A stretch of DNA of 64,000 nt from Siminovitchia terrae (GCF_003605405.2 NZ_QYTW02000006.1:121934-185933); one strand, 5' to 3'; counted from the first letter of the stretch, positions 7,425-16,797 are shown. Program-made: numbers and translations. Notes: generated by a model from the letters alone, not told the origin.

Positions 7425-9617
7425 TTACGATAGTACCTCACTTAGTAAAATCCAACTCGAACCTTTAATGTCGTCATTGTATTCATCCATACAAATGAAC
7501 AACTCATTATTGCTCTTATCTTTACGGACAAAACCACCTTTGAGATTATGTTTGTTCAGATACCTCTTTAGAACCTCAAACTTCTTTGGAGAAAATTTGT
7601 CAATGTCCTCACTTTCTCCTGTCCTGCTGAACCCGCCCTTGGTTTCTATAATCCAAATTTCGCCGTCTTTCGACAGAACATAATCCGGGTAAAAGGACTT
7701 TTGTTTGCCGAAATTATCTTGGTAGACAATTGAAAAATACTCACTGCCTTTATCTCCGTTTTTGTATAACCACTCTATACTTTCTGCTTCCTCGCAATAT
7801 TTCTCGAAGGATTTTTCGGAATCGGATCGAACTTCTGCTGATGATAGATAGCCAGAATAAACATTCCTATCGTATTCTCTCTGGACTCTATTCTCCCCGT
7901 CATATGTGAACAGGTACTCTTTCGGCAAATGAAATGGCGTTTCGATTATCCCGTTGAGTGAAAGCGTCTCTTGGATGTCCATGCTTGACATGGCTGACTG
8001 AATATCTTCTTTTAGTTTGTAGAAGTTGTTAATGACGAAGGCGTATACTTCTCTTGTTTGGAGACGCAGAATCTTTTGATCGTATCGCACATTTTTATCG
8101 AACAAACGTCGGATGATCGTGTTCATTTGTTCATATTGTAAATTCAGGCTCAACCCTAAAGCACTTATCCTATTGTGATATTCACGCCCATGTTTATGGG
8201 TATTCAAGGGTTCGACCAACTGAACACTTTGAAGGTTCTTAAATTCATCGGAAGTCAATGTGCGAACTTCACCCGTATAGATTTTCTTTACAATTTCCTC
8301 CGAGAATATATACCCTTTTGCTTCTAAACGTGTTTTGTTTTCTCCAGTTTTGGTAGTGACTCCGTATTCCATTTGATAGAATCCCAACAGTGATTTTAAT
8401 GCTTGTATCGCATCTTTTGATATGGATAATGACGATTTTTGTTCACTGATCAAAGTCACATTCCTGTGTTTCTGCTTCAAAAATAACTTTACCGCATCCA
8501 ATGCCCCTTTTCGTAGGTGTAGCTTAACCCCTTCGGTGAATTTTTCATCGAACGTGTACAGATAGCAGGAATCCAACAGATCATTTTCGTAATGTTTGGC
8601 TTCGGGCATCCGTCTGATACGTCCTATTGTCTGGATTTCAAATGTCTCGCTTGTATTTTCACGCAGTTTGACAAGTATTTGGGCTCTTGGACAATCCCAC
8701 CCCGTAGCGACCGCTTGTTTAATAATCACAGCGATTGGCTTTGCATCAAGATTTTCTATTTCTTCTAGGTTCTGTTTCTTATTATTCAGCCAAACAGCAA
8801 GTAGCCCGTTTTCATACGTCACATCTTTACTCGCCAAATAGAGTTCCACTTCGTTCTGCAAGACATCGCTATTATTCGGCAATTGGATGATAATTAAAGG
8901 GTTCGTGATCGAATCGTGTTCCTTATAAACCTTTTTGAGTTCTGCCTGTTTTTCTAATGCTTTATCTAACAAGTAGCCTACCTGATTATCTACCGTGATA
9001 GAACGACCGAAATCCTCATTTATAATTAACATTTTTTTTATAAGCCCTTCTGCAATCACATCCACTTCATCAACTTCAATCAATGTGGCATTCACCAATT
9101 TCTTAGGCGTTGCAGAAGTGCGTATTATCTTTTTCGGTTTGAACAACTGAATGATGTCATCCGCCTTTACGGTATCGTTCTGATGGGATTCATCCACAAT
9201 GATGATGAATGATAAACCGTTATTATGTGCTTGGGTGATATGCTCTTGAAAATTAGTTTTCTCGCTTTCTTTTAATGCGTTGTTACCCTTTTTGGTCAAT
9301 TTCTCCCAATTGATAAAGCAAGCATCGTTTTCCTTAAAGCCTTCGGCCATCACGTCCGGTAATAGTTTCGTCTGACTGTTATGAATATACCTGTCCATCT
9401 TTTCCTTACTTTGCTCTTCTAAATCACCCTTGCCGGGTGTTAGCCAAACAAAGACATTATCAAACTGCCCTTTTCCATACTCGTCTATGAAATGAGTGAG
9501 GATGATGGTCTTTCCCGATCCAGTAGGGCTTTTGAGAATAACCTCCCGCTTATCATCCTCCATGCTTTCGATTAGTTTCCCGATTGTCTGCAACTGAAAA
9601 TCAGCCAACTGTATCAT
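7425..9617 (-). CDS. res: Type III restriction enzyme, Res (helicase/nuclease) subunit
   Basis: A 730-residue DEAD/DEAH-type translocase. Walker A is SPTGSGKT near the N-terminus, Walker B is IIVDESH, motif III is TSATPKK and motif VI is QTIGRIRR. The C-terminus carries a PD-(D/E)xK nuclease: FYPDYVLSKDGEIWIIETKGG. It is shorter than many Res proteins (often 900 or more), but all core motifs are present. It begins 4 bases after the mod stop, so the two are co-expressed. Res needs Mod for recognition and cleaves after ATP-driven communication between two unmodified sites. Confidence 0.95.
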   Translation of the reverse strand: MIQLADFQLQTIGKLIESMEDDKREVILKSPTGSGKTIILTHFIDEYGKGQFDNVFVWLTPGKGDLEEQSKEKMDRYIHNSQTKLLPDVMAEGFKENDACFINWEKLTKKGNNALKESEKTNFQEHITQAHNNGLSFIIIVDESHQNDTVKADDIIQLFKPKKIIRTSATPKKLVNATLIEVDEVDVIAEGLIKKMLIINEDFGRSITVDNQVGYLLDKALEKQAELKKVYKEHDSITNPLIIIQLPNNSDVLQNEVELYLASKDVTYENGLLAVWLNNKKQNLEEIENLDAKPIAVIIKQAVATGWDCPRAQILVKLRENTSETFEIQTIGRIRRMPEAKHYENDLLDSCYLYTFDEKFTEGVKLHLRKGALDAVKLFLKQKHRNVTLISEQKSSLSISKDAIQALKSLLGFYQMEYGVTTKTGENKTRLEAKGYIFSEEIVKKIYTGEVRTLTSDEFKNLQSVQLVEPLNTHKHGREYHNRISALGLSLNLQYEQMNTIIRRLFDKNVRYDQKILRLQTREVYAFVINNFYKLKEDIQSAMSSMDIQETLSLNGIIETPFHLPKEYLFTYDGENRVQREYDRNVYSGYLSSAEVRSDSEKSFEKYCEEAESIEWLYKNGDKGSEYFSIVYQDNFGKQKSFYPDYVLSKDGEIWIIETKGGFSRTGESEDIDKFSPKKFEVLKRYLNKHNLKGGFVRKDKSNNELFICMDEYNDDIKGSSWILLSEVLS

Positions 9618-9621
9618 ATCA

Positions 9622-11430
9622 TTAACCCCTCAACTCGTTATAATAGTAATCTGGTATTACATTTACTTGAATGCTATGCTTTTTGAATAACTCTTGCTGC
9701 TCTCCGCTTAACAGCACATCATGACCAAGATAGACGGTTTTACAAACAGGATTGTCCTTTGTGTTCTGTACAAACTCTTCTAACTCTTCATCTGTCAACA
9801 CGATTGTAATTTCTTCCGTTTCAGAGAAATCAATCGCATTCTCCAACTCTACCAACTCTCTTACATGGCAAAGCAGGTCATCCGCATATTCGTAATAGAA
9901 TCGGTTTTCAATAGGTATGAAATCGACTTTAAAGTATTTCAGGCTTTCCTCATAATTATCCAATTCTATAACCCGCTTGATCCGCTCGTATGTAACGTCA
10001 CGACAGATTTTGTTTTGATTATTGGTGCAAAGAATAAATTTCCTGTTTTCGCCTTCTTCTTGATTCAGTTTCATCACCGCATGTCCCGTTGTGCCGGACC
10101 CTGCGAAAAAGTCCAAAACAATGCTATCGGAATCCGTGGTCGCTCTTATGATTTCCGAAATTAAGTCTATCGGTTTCGGATAGGGGAATTTTTTGGTATC
10201 GAATATCTTTTTCAACGCAGATGTGCCTTTTGTGGTATAGAACGCCTTTTCCGTCCAGATAGTAGGAATTTCCGAACCCACCGTCGTATTTTCTCCAAAA
10301 ACCAAGGTAGGAGCGTCTTTTTCACTTCCCTTCACTTCCAACGTGCCATCTTCAATCTTCTTTATCACACCTGATGGGAGATATTGAATGCTGAATTTAT
10401 TTGGATGGTTTTTCACTCTGTTTTCGCTCACCTTGATATAGCCTTTTTCCCAATCACTCATTAAACGAGTTGCAATTAAACGCCAAACGCAATCTGCCCT
10501 CCTGCTGCTAACTGGAAATACCGCTACCGTTCCTTCTGGTGCTTCGTCATAATCGAAAACAAAGTCCGACAATTCTCCTGTATAGGTTCCGTCTTTGACC
10601 CGATCCGCTAAAGAAGGTCCGGTTCCTACTATATGATGCGTTTTCTTATCAATGAAGATTGGATATGTTTGGTTTGGTCGTTGCGTTTTGTCAAACGTAC
10701 TTAACGTCAAACCTTCAAACGGGCTTCTTGTAACTCCGCCTACAAAAGTCATTCTGTTTGGCTTGAAATCATGGGGAGTAACGAAAACTACATATTCATG
10801 TAAATAATCAAATCCACCGGAAGGTTTTCCACCAGACGTTTGAACAGTAATGCACACAACTTGTCGATTTAGGAATAATTCTTCGCATAGCAAGACCAGA
10901 TTATGAACCTCTTGATAACCAATACTAATCGCAAGGATACCTTTTGCTGTCAGTAGTTTGCTTGCCAACTTCAAACGACGTTCCATAAATGACAGCCATT
11001 TACTATGCCGGAAGCCATCTTCCAAATCGACAAATGTATCATCATATACAAAATCCTTGTTTCCCGTATTGTAGGGAGGATCAATATATATCAAATCAAT
11101 CTTTTCTCTGTGTGTTTTTGTCAGCAATTCTAAAGCCGCAAGATTATCTCCTTCAAGCAAAAAATTCATGTTTCCCTGGTTCTTAATCAATAACTCTGTA
11201 TCTTCTTTCAAGACGGGCGTGTTTTTCTCCAATATGTCATCAATTGTTTCCTTATGCTCTTCAAACACCAGCCCGAATTTCTTTCCATATAGATCCTTCT
11301 CTAACTCTCCGATATAACGTAATAACTTTCTTGTCTCGTCATCAGTGGAATGATTTTCGACAAAAGACTTGATTTGAGTAATCTTTTGTAAAAAATCTTC
11401 CCTTTTTTGTTTTGATAAATTTGTGCTCAT
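9622..11430 (-). CDS. mod: Type III DNA methyltransferase, Mod subunit
   Basis: A 602-residue N6-adenine methyltransferase of the beta class. Catalytic motif DPPYNTG comes first (about residue 120) and the SAM motif DFFAGSGTTGHAV follows near residue 440, the order expected for the class. The long segment between them is the target-recognition region and decides specificity, which cannot be read here. It forms an operon with res and protects host DNA by hemimethylation. It begins at an ATG, downstream of the recombinase gene and on the same strand. Confidence 0.95.
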   Translation of the reverse strand: MSTNLSKQKREDFLQKITQIKSFVENHSTDDETRKLLRYIGELEKDLYGKKFGLVFEEHKETIDDILEKNTPVLKEDTELLIKNQGNMNFLLEGDNLAALELLTKTHREKIDLIYIDPPYNTGNKDFVYDDTFVDLEDGFRHSKWLSFMERRLKLASKLLTAKGILAISIGYQEVHNLVLLCEELFLNRQVVCITVQTSGGKPSGGFDYLHEYVVFVTPHDFKPNRMTFVGGVTRSPFEGLTLSTFDKTQRPNQTYPIFIDKKTHHIVGTGPSLADRVKDGTYTGELSDFVFDYDEAPEGTVAVFPVSSRRADCVWRLIATRLMSDWEKGYIKVSENRVKNHPNKFSIQYLPSGVIKKIEDGTLEVKGSEKDAPTLVFGENTTVGSEIPTIWTEKAFYTTKGTSALKKIFDTKKFPYPKPIDLISEIIRATTDSDSIVLDFFAGSGTTGHAVMKLNQEEGENRKFILCTNNQNKICRDVTYERIKRVIELDNYEESLKYFKVDFIPIENRFYYEYADDLLCHVRELVELENAIDFSETEEITIVLTDEELEEFVQNTKDNPVCKTVYLGHDVLLSGEQQELFKKHSIQVNVIPDYYYNELRG

Positions 11431-11499
11431 ACAGCTACCTCTCTTTGACTTTCTACTATTATATATGGCCCGAAAATTCGAGTTCCTTCTATTATATAG

Positions 11500-12402
11500 T
11501 CACTTTTTATAATCCATAAATTTATCGACTGTAGCATCCGCTACGTTAAGATAATGTTTATCCAAGGTTTCAAGCGAACGGTGTCCAGTCTGTTTAGCAA
11601 TGGTAGACAGGTCAGCCCCCGCGGAGTGCATAAAGGCAACCATCGTTTTACGAAAATTATAGGGCGTATAGCCCGTCCATTTTTTCAACTGTTTACGATA
11701 AGCAGTTTCTGATATCTTGACCCCTTCAAAATTTCCACCTTTGCTTCGCCTTCCAATAAAGTAATCCTGGGGCTGCAAGCCATACTCTTTGATGTATTCT
11801 TGAACAGCTCGTACCGTTCCCGGTTGCAGTCGCTTATTATGCCATTTATCTTGTTTCTGTAAAAAGACGTTCACGATGCGGCCATCCAATTGAAAGTCCT
11901 GTATTTTTAAGTTAACCATTTCATTTGGACGGTTGGCGGTATCCAGATTGACAAGGCAAATCGCCTTTGCTCTTGTATCCAATATGTCGATGATATTTAG
12001 CAGTTCGTCTAAATCAACTGGCAGCTTCCCTGTTTCCTTCTTTAACCGTTTCCGGTCGTCTTCTTGATACAATTTACGGATGTTAGCGACCGTTTTTCTT
12101 ATTTCTTCATCGAACGAGATATCGTATGTAACGCTAAAGTATTTTCGTAGGGCGACCACCCGTTTTTCCCACGTGTTCTTTTTCACAGCTTCTTCGGTGA
12201 TCGACACAAACAAAAAATCCATTAACGATTCAATTGTTTCTAATTGTCTAGTTTCTTTACAGTATTTTTGGTACATACGGATTTCACTTCGATAGCCCGG
12301 TGGAATCCTTTTTTCAACTTCTTTTAATTTTTGTTCTTGTTCAGCATGACGTTTCCGATTCTCAAAATCTCTCGTAAAGACGACATTGCCGTTTTTTATC
12401 AC
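11500..12402 (-). CDS. Tyrosine recombinase/integrase
   Basis: A 300-residue phage-type integrase with an N-terminal SAM-like core-binding region and a C-terminal catalytic domain. Recognisable parts are the first Arg region DTANRPNEMV, the box II region YNFRKTMVAFMHSAGAD (Tyr replaces the usual first His), TGHRSLETLDKHYLN with the second His, and the nucleophile Tyr. The GTG at 12402 is chosen because AAGGAG lies 7 bases upstream; an upstream ATG lacks a ribosome site. An inverted, truncated copy lies at 4196-4441, so the recombinase may belong to the defence module it flanks. Confidence 0.88.
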   Translation of the reverse strand: MIKNGNVVFTRDFENRKRHAEQEQKLKEVEKRIPPGYRSEIRMYQKYCKETRQLETIESLMDFLFVSITEEAVKKNTWEKRVVALRKYFSVTYDISFDEEIRKTVANIRKLYQEDDRKRLKKETGKLPVDLDELLNIIDILDTRAKAICLVNLDTANRPNEMVNLKIQDFQLDGRIVNVFLQKQDKWHNKRLQPGTVRAVQEYIKEYGLQPQDYFIGRRSKGGNFEGVKISETAYRKQLKKWTGYTPYNFRKTMVAFMHSAGADLSTIAKQTGHRSLETLDKHYLNVADATVDKFMDYKK

Positions 12403-12598
12403 TGAACCACTCCTTTTCAAAATATTTATGTTCTTTTCTCTCATTCTCCATTTTATCATATAGGTTACGATAACAGAGCAATATCGTAACCTATAATTAA
12501 TTAGTTATCACACTTTTCAAAACAGGTTTCATTTGATTACTTCTGCAATTTAGAGTATTGTTTGAATTGAATGTCAATTATTACAAGGGGGTATGACA

Positions 12599-12910
12599 AT
12601 GAGGACTTTTCGTACACTTGCACAAGCGGAAAAAGATAGAGATAAATTACAAGACTATATCAACCTAATTGAACATTACCAACCCAAGACCCTGACACAA
12701 TATGTTGTATTCGAATATGCGTTGCAGGGGAATTTACAAAAGGTAGCTGATAACCTTAACAGACGGGGCATTCATGCAGATGCTGAACCGTTAACTCCTG
12801 ATCTTGTGAAAGAATTCCTAATGACTACGCCGCAGAAGGAAGACGAGTTACATAAACAGGTTAGATCTCTTTATTTAAAAAGGACACGGCCAGCACGAAG
12901 GAAAAGTTAA
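12599..12910 (+). CDS. Small protein of unknown function
   Basis: A 103-residue, highly charged, probably all-helical protein with a basic tail (KRTRPARRKS). I do not recognise the family. AAGGGGG sits 7 bases before the ATG at 12599 but only 1 base before the ATG at 12593, so the second ATG is the start. The gene is divergent from the integrase and followed by a good terminator. The basic C-terminus could contact nucleic acid, which is an inference. Confidence 0.7.
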   Translation: MRTFRTLAQAEKDRDKLQDYINLIEHYQPKTLTQYVVFEYALQGNLQKVADNLNRRGIHADAEPLTPDLVKEFLMTTPQKEDELHKQVRSLYLKRTRPARRKS

Positions 12911-12918
12911 AAACAATA

Positions 12919-12956
12919 AAAAATCGCCATCCAAATAGGCTTGGCGATTTCTTTTG
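12919..12956. terminator. Terminator
   Basis: AAATCGCCA...TGGCGATTT hairpin followed by CTTTT. Confidence 0.8.
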
Positions 12957-13002
12957 CTAATCTTCTGTTGTTTCTCCTTTATTTATTGTCAGCAAAGCGC
13001 AA

Positions 13003-13566
13003 TTAGAGTTTTCCTTCTTTAAACTTTTTCATATCTTTAAGCATCTTTGTTTCCTCTTTCAGTGATTTAGTTAATATTTCTATTTCCATGTTTTCTTCCA
13101 GTTTTTTATTTTGTTCAAGCAGAGCATCCATTTTCATAAAATCAATAAACGCTTCCTGAAGAAGCTCTTTTATCTCCAAATGAATGATTTCGTGAAAGAT
13201 GAGTTCTTTTTTCTCTGCTTGTTGCAATACGTCACAAAGTGTTCTAAAGGTATGTTCGTATTTATCCATCAATGGATGAAATACATCCATATCTTTTTCA
13301 AATAGGTTTATAATAGTATCGATTTTCTTTCCGTTATCGTTGATTAATTTAATATCACTATAGTATTGAAATTTATGAGCGTATGAATTCATCAGGTCTA
13401 AAATCTCTACATAACTTTTTCCTAATAACTTTTTGCATTTTTTTGTCCTTCGGTATTCGTTATACATACGATCAAAATCAAAGTCATTATAGGATAGAAT
13501 TAAGAGAAGATAAAGAACTGCCACACATAAAAAAACAAATACGATTAAAAAAGTTATAAGTACCAT
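13003..13566 (-). CDS. Single-pass membrane protein with coiled-coil tail
   Basis: A 187-residue protein with one strong N-terminal membrane helix (residues 3-26), a long helical cytoplasmic region and a Lys/Glu-rich coiled coil at the C-terminus. No family recognised. RBS AAGGGGG precedes the ATG. Its promoter is an ECF-type site at 13605-13630, so it is predicted to belong to the ECF regulon of the element encoded at 39.6 kb. Confidence 0.75.
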   Translation of the reverse strand: MVLITFLIVFVFLCVAVLYLLLILSYNDFDFDRMYNEYRRTKKCKKLLGKSYVEILDLMNSYAHKFQYYSDIKLINDNGKKIDTIINLFEKDMDVFHPLMDKYEHTFRTLCDVLQQAEKKELIFHEIIHLEIKELLQEAFIDFMKMDALLEQNKKLEENMEIEILTKSLKEETKMLKDMKKFKEGKL

Positions 13567-13604
13567 ATTAATCCCCCTTGATATTATGATTGCTTATTAG
13601 GATA

Positions 13605-13630
13605 GGACGATACAATCTTAAAGAGGTTCC
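13605..13630 (-). promoter_or_regulatory. ECF-type promoter
   Basis: GGAAC (complement of 13626-13630) and CGTCC (13605-13609), 16 bp apart, 40 bases before the gene ending at 13003. Confidence 0.75.
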
Positions 13631-13633
13631 TTC

Positions 13634-13662
13634 GAAAACACGACATCATTAGTGCGTCGTGT
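13634..13662 (-). terminator. Terminator after the HTH/coiled-coil gene
   Basis: ACACGAC...GTCGTGT hairpin followed by TTTTC on the minus strand. It immediately precedes the next ECF promoter. Confidence 0.65.
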
Positions 13663-13670
13663 AAACACCA

Positions 13671-14393
13671 TTAGTGAGTCAACTCCTTCTCAACTAGACT
13701 ACTCATCCTTTTGGCTTCCCGATGAAGTAAAATAGCCAGCATTCTTCTTTCTTCTGACATCGCTTCCTGATCACTTTCCAACTCAACAACATAGGATTCT
13801 AATTCGTTTACGGTCGCTGTAAGTTGATCAATCAATGCTTTTTGCTCCCTGATAACACTATCTTTATTGATGATTGCTGATTTAAGGTTGGAAATTTCTT
13901 CTGTATAAGTAGCTGTTTGTTCAGAGTGAATTGGCTTGGAAACATCATTTTTTGGACTTGCATTTGAATTTCCTTTCTGCGGATTCATCTGATCGCGGTT
14001 TCCTCTTACTCTTGCTAACTCCCAATTTTGACGACGATTTGTAAGCGTCTGAAGACTTACACCGAAGTGATTTGCAATAGCAGTATACGTCATCCCTTTT
14101 TCCCTCATTTGATTGACAGCATCTTCGGTAATTTCAATTGAGTGTTTCTTGGTAGACAAGCTTTTCACTTCCTTTGTTTTTTCTTTTTTATATCTCCGAT
14201 TCTTACTTAGTTTCAATAGTTCTTCTCCTATCTCCCTCATGCGAACGGACGCTGCGCAACAAGTTTCATGTTTGCTTCTTGCTGATGAGCTAGGTTTTTT
14301 ACAAGATTCACACAGCTGGCTTTTTAAAATATCAAGTTCATGTAATAACTGTATCCTTTTTGCTTTTTCTTGCTTCATAATCTGTTCATTCAT
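13671..14393 (-). CDS. HTH protein with Cys cluster and coiled coil
   Basis: 240 residues. The N-terminal 55 residues carry CESCKKP and a further CC pair, a possible zinc site. Residues about 90-125 form a helix-turn-helix (TEDAVNQMREKGMTYTAIANHFGVS, recognition helix LQTLTNRRQ). A long C-terminal Leu/Glu-rich coiled coil follows. It is probably a DNA-binding regulator that dimerises through the coiled coil; its target is unknown. RBS GGGGGATGTGAG. It has its own ECF-type promoter at 14447-14472. Confidence 0.75.
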   Translation of the reverse strand: MNEQIMKQEKAKRIQLLHELDILKSQLCESCKKPSSSARSKHETCCAASVRMREIGEELLKLSKNRRYKKEKTKEVKSLSTKKHSIEITEDAVNQMREKGMTYTAIANHFGVSLQTLTNRRQNWELARVRGNRDQMNPQKGNSNASPKNDVSKPIHSEQTATYTEEISNLKSAIINKDSVIREQKALIDQLTATVNELESYVVELESDQEAMSEERRMLAILLHREAKRMSSLVEKELTH

Positions 14394-14446
14394 CTCACAT
14401 CCCCCTGTAGCAAGACAAAATAATATTTCCGTTCTTTTGCTTCATA

Positions 14447-14472
14447 GGACGAATATTAAATTGAAAAGTTCC
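14447..14472 (-). promoter_or_regulatory. ECF-type promoter
   Basis: GGAAC (14468-14472) - 16 bp - CGTCC (14447-14451) on the minus strand, 54 bases before the HTH/coiled-coil gene. Confidence 0.75.
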
Positions 14473-14483
14473 AGAAATAAAAA

Positions 14484-14513
14484 AACACGCCACCCTAAAA
14501 TGAGTGACGTGTT
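14484..14513 (-). terminator. Terminator
   Basis: AACACGtCAC...GTGgCGTGTT hairpin followed by TTTTTT on the minus strand, between two ECF-controlled genes. Confidence 0.7.
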
Positions 14514-14524
14514 CAACATTTCAT

Positions 14525-14953
14525 TTATACAATTGCCATCACAACATAATTTTCCTTTTGATTAAAGTCCGTCATATAACTGATTCTTTTTCTGATTTCT
14601 TTCCCTGTATAAGTTTTTGTTTTTGGATCAAACTCTTTCAGTAGCAAGAAATCACTGACTTGATAATCTCGATCATTCTTACGGATTTCGAATGTTTTGA
14701 TTCCTTTTTCAACCTCTTCAAAGTATCCAGGAAGAATTTTCAATTCATGAAGTAGGTGTGCAGAATATTTTCCTTTGATCACATCATTAATAGTCAACGA
14801 TAGATGCGCCATCAATTTACCTCTCAAATATTCTAAATCACAATTTGGTTTGATTTCGACCGACATTCCCCGATAATAGAAAAACACAATTTTCCCCTCT
14901 TTTACAGCTTCCATTGCTTCTTCATAACCGATATAATCAATATTTCCCTTCAT
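14525..14953 (-). CDS. DUF3850/ASCH-like protein with N-terminal extension
   Basis: 142 residues. The C-terminal half has the DUF3850 pattern: HELKILPGYFEEVEKGIKTFEIRKNDRDYQVSDFLLLKEFD, then YTGKEIRKRISYMT. The family is common in phages and is related to ASCH/PUA RNA-binding folds. The first 60 residues are an additional region I do not recognise. RBS AAAAGGAG. The promoter is the ECF site at 14985-15010. A role in RNA or nucleotide binding is an inference from the fold. Confidence 0.8.
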   Translation of the reverse strand: MKGNIDYIGYEEAMEAVKEGKIVFFYYRGMSVEIKPNCDLEYLRGKLMAHLSLTINDVIKGKYSAHLLHELKILPGYFEEVEKGIKTFEIRKNDRDYQVSDFLLLKEFDPKTKTYTGKEIRKRISYMTDFNQKENYVVMAIV

Positions 14954-14984
14954 AATTCCACTCCTTTTAAATTGTTATATATAG

Positions 14985-15010
14985 GAACGTACTGGAATTC
15001 ATGAGGTTCC
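14985..15010 (-). promoter_or_regulatory. ECF-type promoter
   Basis: GGAACC (15005-15010) and CGTTCCTAT (from 14989 downward); GGAAC and CGTTC are separated by 16 bp. It lies 32 bases before the DUF3850 gene. Confidence 0.8.
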
Positions 15011-15019
15011 CAAAAGAAA

Positions 15020-15050
15020 AAAACACGTCACCAGATTCAGCGACGTGCTC
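15020..15050 (-). terminator. Terminator
   Basis: CACGTCgc...gaCGTG-type hairpin with TTTTTT on the minus strand, after the aldolase-like gene. Confidence 0.65.
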
Positions 15051-15081
15051 ACTTATACTTATAGAGTTACTATCTATCATT

Positions 15082-16179
15082 TCAGCACTTCATAACCATT
15101 GAATTCATTACTTCTGGAATGGGTCTTGAAATATAACGGTCCAAAAATCCTTCAATGTCTTGCACTGAATTCGCAAGAATCAAACTTCCGTGACCAATCA
15201 GATTGATGGCAACGTTTGTGGTTGTTCGATCTGGGAATATCTTCTGAATTTCTTTTACTTCCTGTAAACCCCCGCACGGAACTGCCACTTCTGTAAATGG
15301 CGCATCCTCGATATAGACATGAGAATGAACCATATAGTTCACGTTCTGGTAACTCTCATATAACGCTAATTGAATAGGCGTATCCACACTCGGTTTATAC
15401 TCACCATAGTAGTAGATTTTACCGTCTTTTCCTTTTTGAACGGGAACAAAACCATCCAATCCCAGGTTTCGCTTATCGATATTTCTTCTGGAAACAAAGA
15501 TTTTATCTCCGTGGCGGAAACTCGGAAAACCATGCCTGCATCGGAATGAAGCATTTCCTAAGAAACGGGTAACTCCTTCTGCTGGATGGATTAAATCATG
15601 GAATCTATCTGACAATTGTTTTACAAGGCTAACAAACTCACTTTCATTCGGAATGGCAATAACCCCTTCCTTGTAACGAGTACCGATTCGCTTCACTGTT
15701 TTGAGATAGGCTAAACGCTCAACCAAGCCCTCTACTAACACTTGAATATCATATGTCCGATCTACCCAAACAGCACCTAATGGATCAAACAATCGAGTCT
15801 GAAATCTGCCTTCTTCCCCTCTTGAAAATTCAATTACAAGATTAGCTTTCAGACCCAACGCATGATTGACAAGATAATTGAATTTGTACTCATCATGATT
15901 TCGTTTGGAAGTGACTAACAGTTTTCTCGGATAATGCTTCTTGATGTCCCGGTACTTCTCAAATTCATTCGGAACATTTGCAAACCACATGATAGCATCG
16001 GCATCTTCCATAAGATTTTCGTCATGTAGTTTCCGCAATGTTTCAATGTGTCCACCATTATACAATTGAACATCTGCCACCTGCGCCTGTTCTTTCAACG
16101 CCCAATAGATTTTCGCAATTAAACCGGAAGCCTTCCCTCTTTTTTCATCAAATGTTCCACCCACCAAATAGATTTTCAT
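15082..16179 (-). CDS. Rossmann-like domain fused to class II aldolase/adducin-like domain
   Basis: 365 residues. The C-terminal part (about 200-365) follows the class II aldolase pattern: YKPSVDTPIQLALYE, then the metal-binding MVHSHVYIED, VPCGGLQEV, and INLIGHGSLILA with a further His. The N-terminal half starts MKIYLVGGTFDEKRG and looks like a nucleotide-binding Rossmann-like fold (ADAIMWFANVPNEF), possibly of the nucleoside deoxyribosyltransferase type; this is not certain. RBS GGGAGG. It follows a Nudix hydrolase by 20 bases on the same strand, so the two probably act on one nucleotide-sugar or ADP-ribose-like metabolite. I do not know this fusion as a named enzyme. Confidence 0.7.
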   Translation of the reverse strand: MKIYLVGGTFDEKRGKASGLIAKIYWALKEQAQVADVQLYNGGHIETLRKLHDENLMEDADAIMWFANVPNEFEKYRDIKKHYPRKLLVTSKRNHDEYKFNYLVNHALGLKANLVIEFSRGEEGRFQTRLFDPLGAVWVDRTYDIQVLVEGLVERLAYLKTVKRIGTRYKEGVIAIPNESEFVSLVKQLSDRFHDLIHPAEGVTRFLGNASFRCRHGFPSFRHGDKIFVSRRNIDKRNLGLDGFVPVQKGKDGKIYYYGEYKPSVDTPIQLALYESYQNVNYMVHSHVYIEDAPFTEVAVPCGGLQEVKEIQKIFPDRTTTNVAINLIGHGSLILANSVQDIEGFLDRYISRPIPEVMNSMVMKC

Positions 16180-16199
16180 TTTATTTTCCTCCCTTTATT

Positions 16200-16718
16200 T
16201 TATAGACCCATCGCTAAAGCGTAGTAATAGCCAAGAAGGGTTTTCGAATCTTGAATATCCCCTTGCTCAACCATGCGGGCAAACTCACCCATCGTCACCC
16301 ATATGACCTCTTCGACATCGGCATCTGAAACTTGTTTGTCTGTTTGGTTTCGAACAGACGCAGCAAACAAATTCAGTTTTGTATTCGAAATGCCGATCAT
16401 CACATAATATTGATGTATTGATTTTAATTCCAAGACATCTTCGGGGCTGATTTCACATTCCTCATATATTTCCTCTAATAGAATGTCTGCATCGCTCATC
16501 TCTTTGTCGCACGTTCCAGCAACCAATTCATAGGTGTATCGGTCAACAGTCGGACGATATTGCTTCACCAACCCGAACCTACCGCTCTCGTCTATCAGGA
16601 TGGCCGCCACTGCATCCGCAGCAATCAACCGTTCCCTTTTGACTACTTTTCCTTTGATGACATCTTTTGTTTCTTCGATTTTCAAATAACCATCATACAA
16701 TAAACGATCCCTCTTCAT
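16200..16718 (-). CDS. Nudix hydrolase (ADP-ribose pyrophosphatase-like)
   Basis: 172 residues. The fold and order match the ADP-sugar pyrophosphatase group: KRERLIAADAVAAILID, then LVKQYRPTVDRYTYELVAGTCD and the Nudix box region DILLEEIYEECEIS. The box keeps the EExxEE metal ligands, but the usual Gly-Glu start and the Arg are altered. The ATG at 16718 is preceded by GAGGAAG 9 bases upstream; an upstream start is possible but less likely. It is first gene of a two-gene operon with the aldolase-like fusion, driven by the ECF site at 16798-16823. Confidence 0.85.
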   Translation of the reverse strand: MKRDRLLYDGYLKIEETKDVIKGKVVKRERLIAADAVAAILIDESGRFGLVKQYRPTVDRYTYELVAGTCDKEMSDADILLEEIYEECEISPEDVLELKSIHQYYVMIGISNTKLNLFAASVRNQTDKQVSDADVEEVIWVTMGEFARMVEQGDIQDSKTLLGYYYALAMGL

Positions 16719-16797
16719 TTTTATCAACTTCCTCATGTGTTTTTTGTACAAGCAACTTTCGATTTTTGTGAATTGAAATATTCCTTCTTACCTTACA

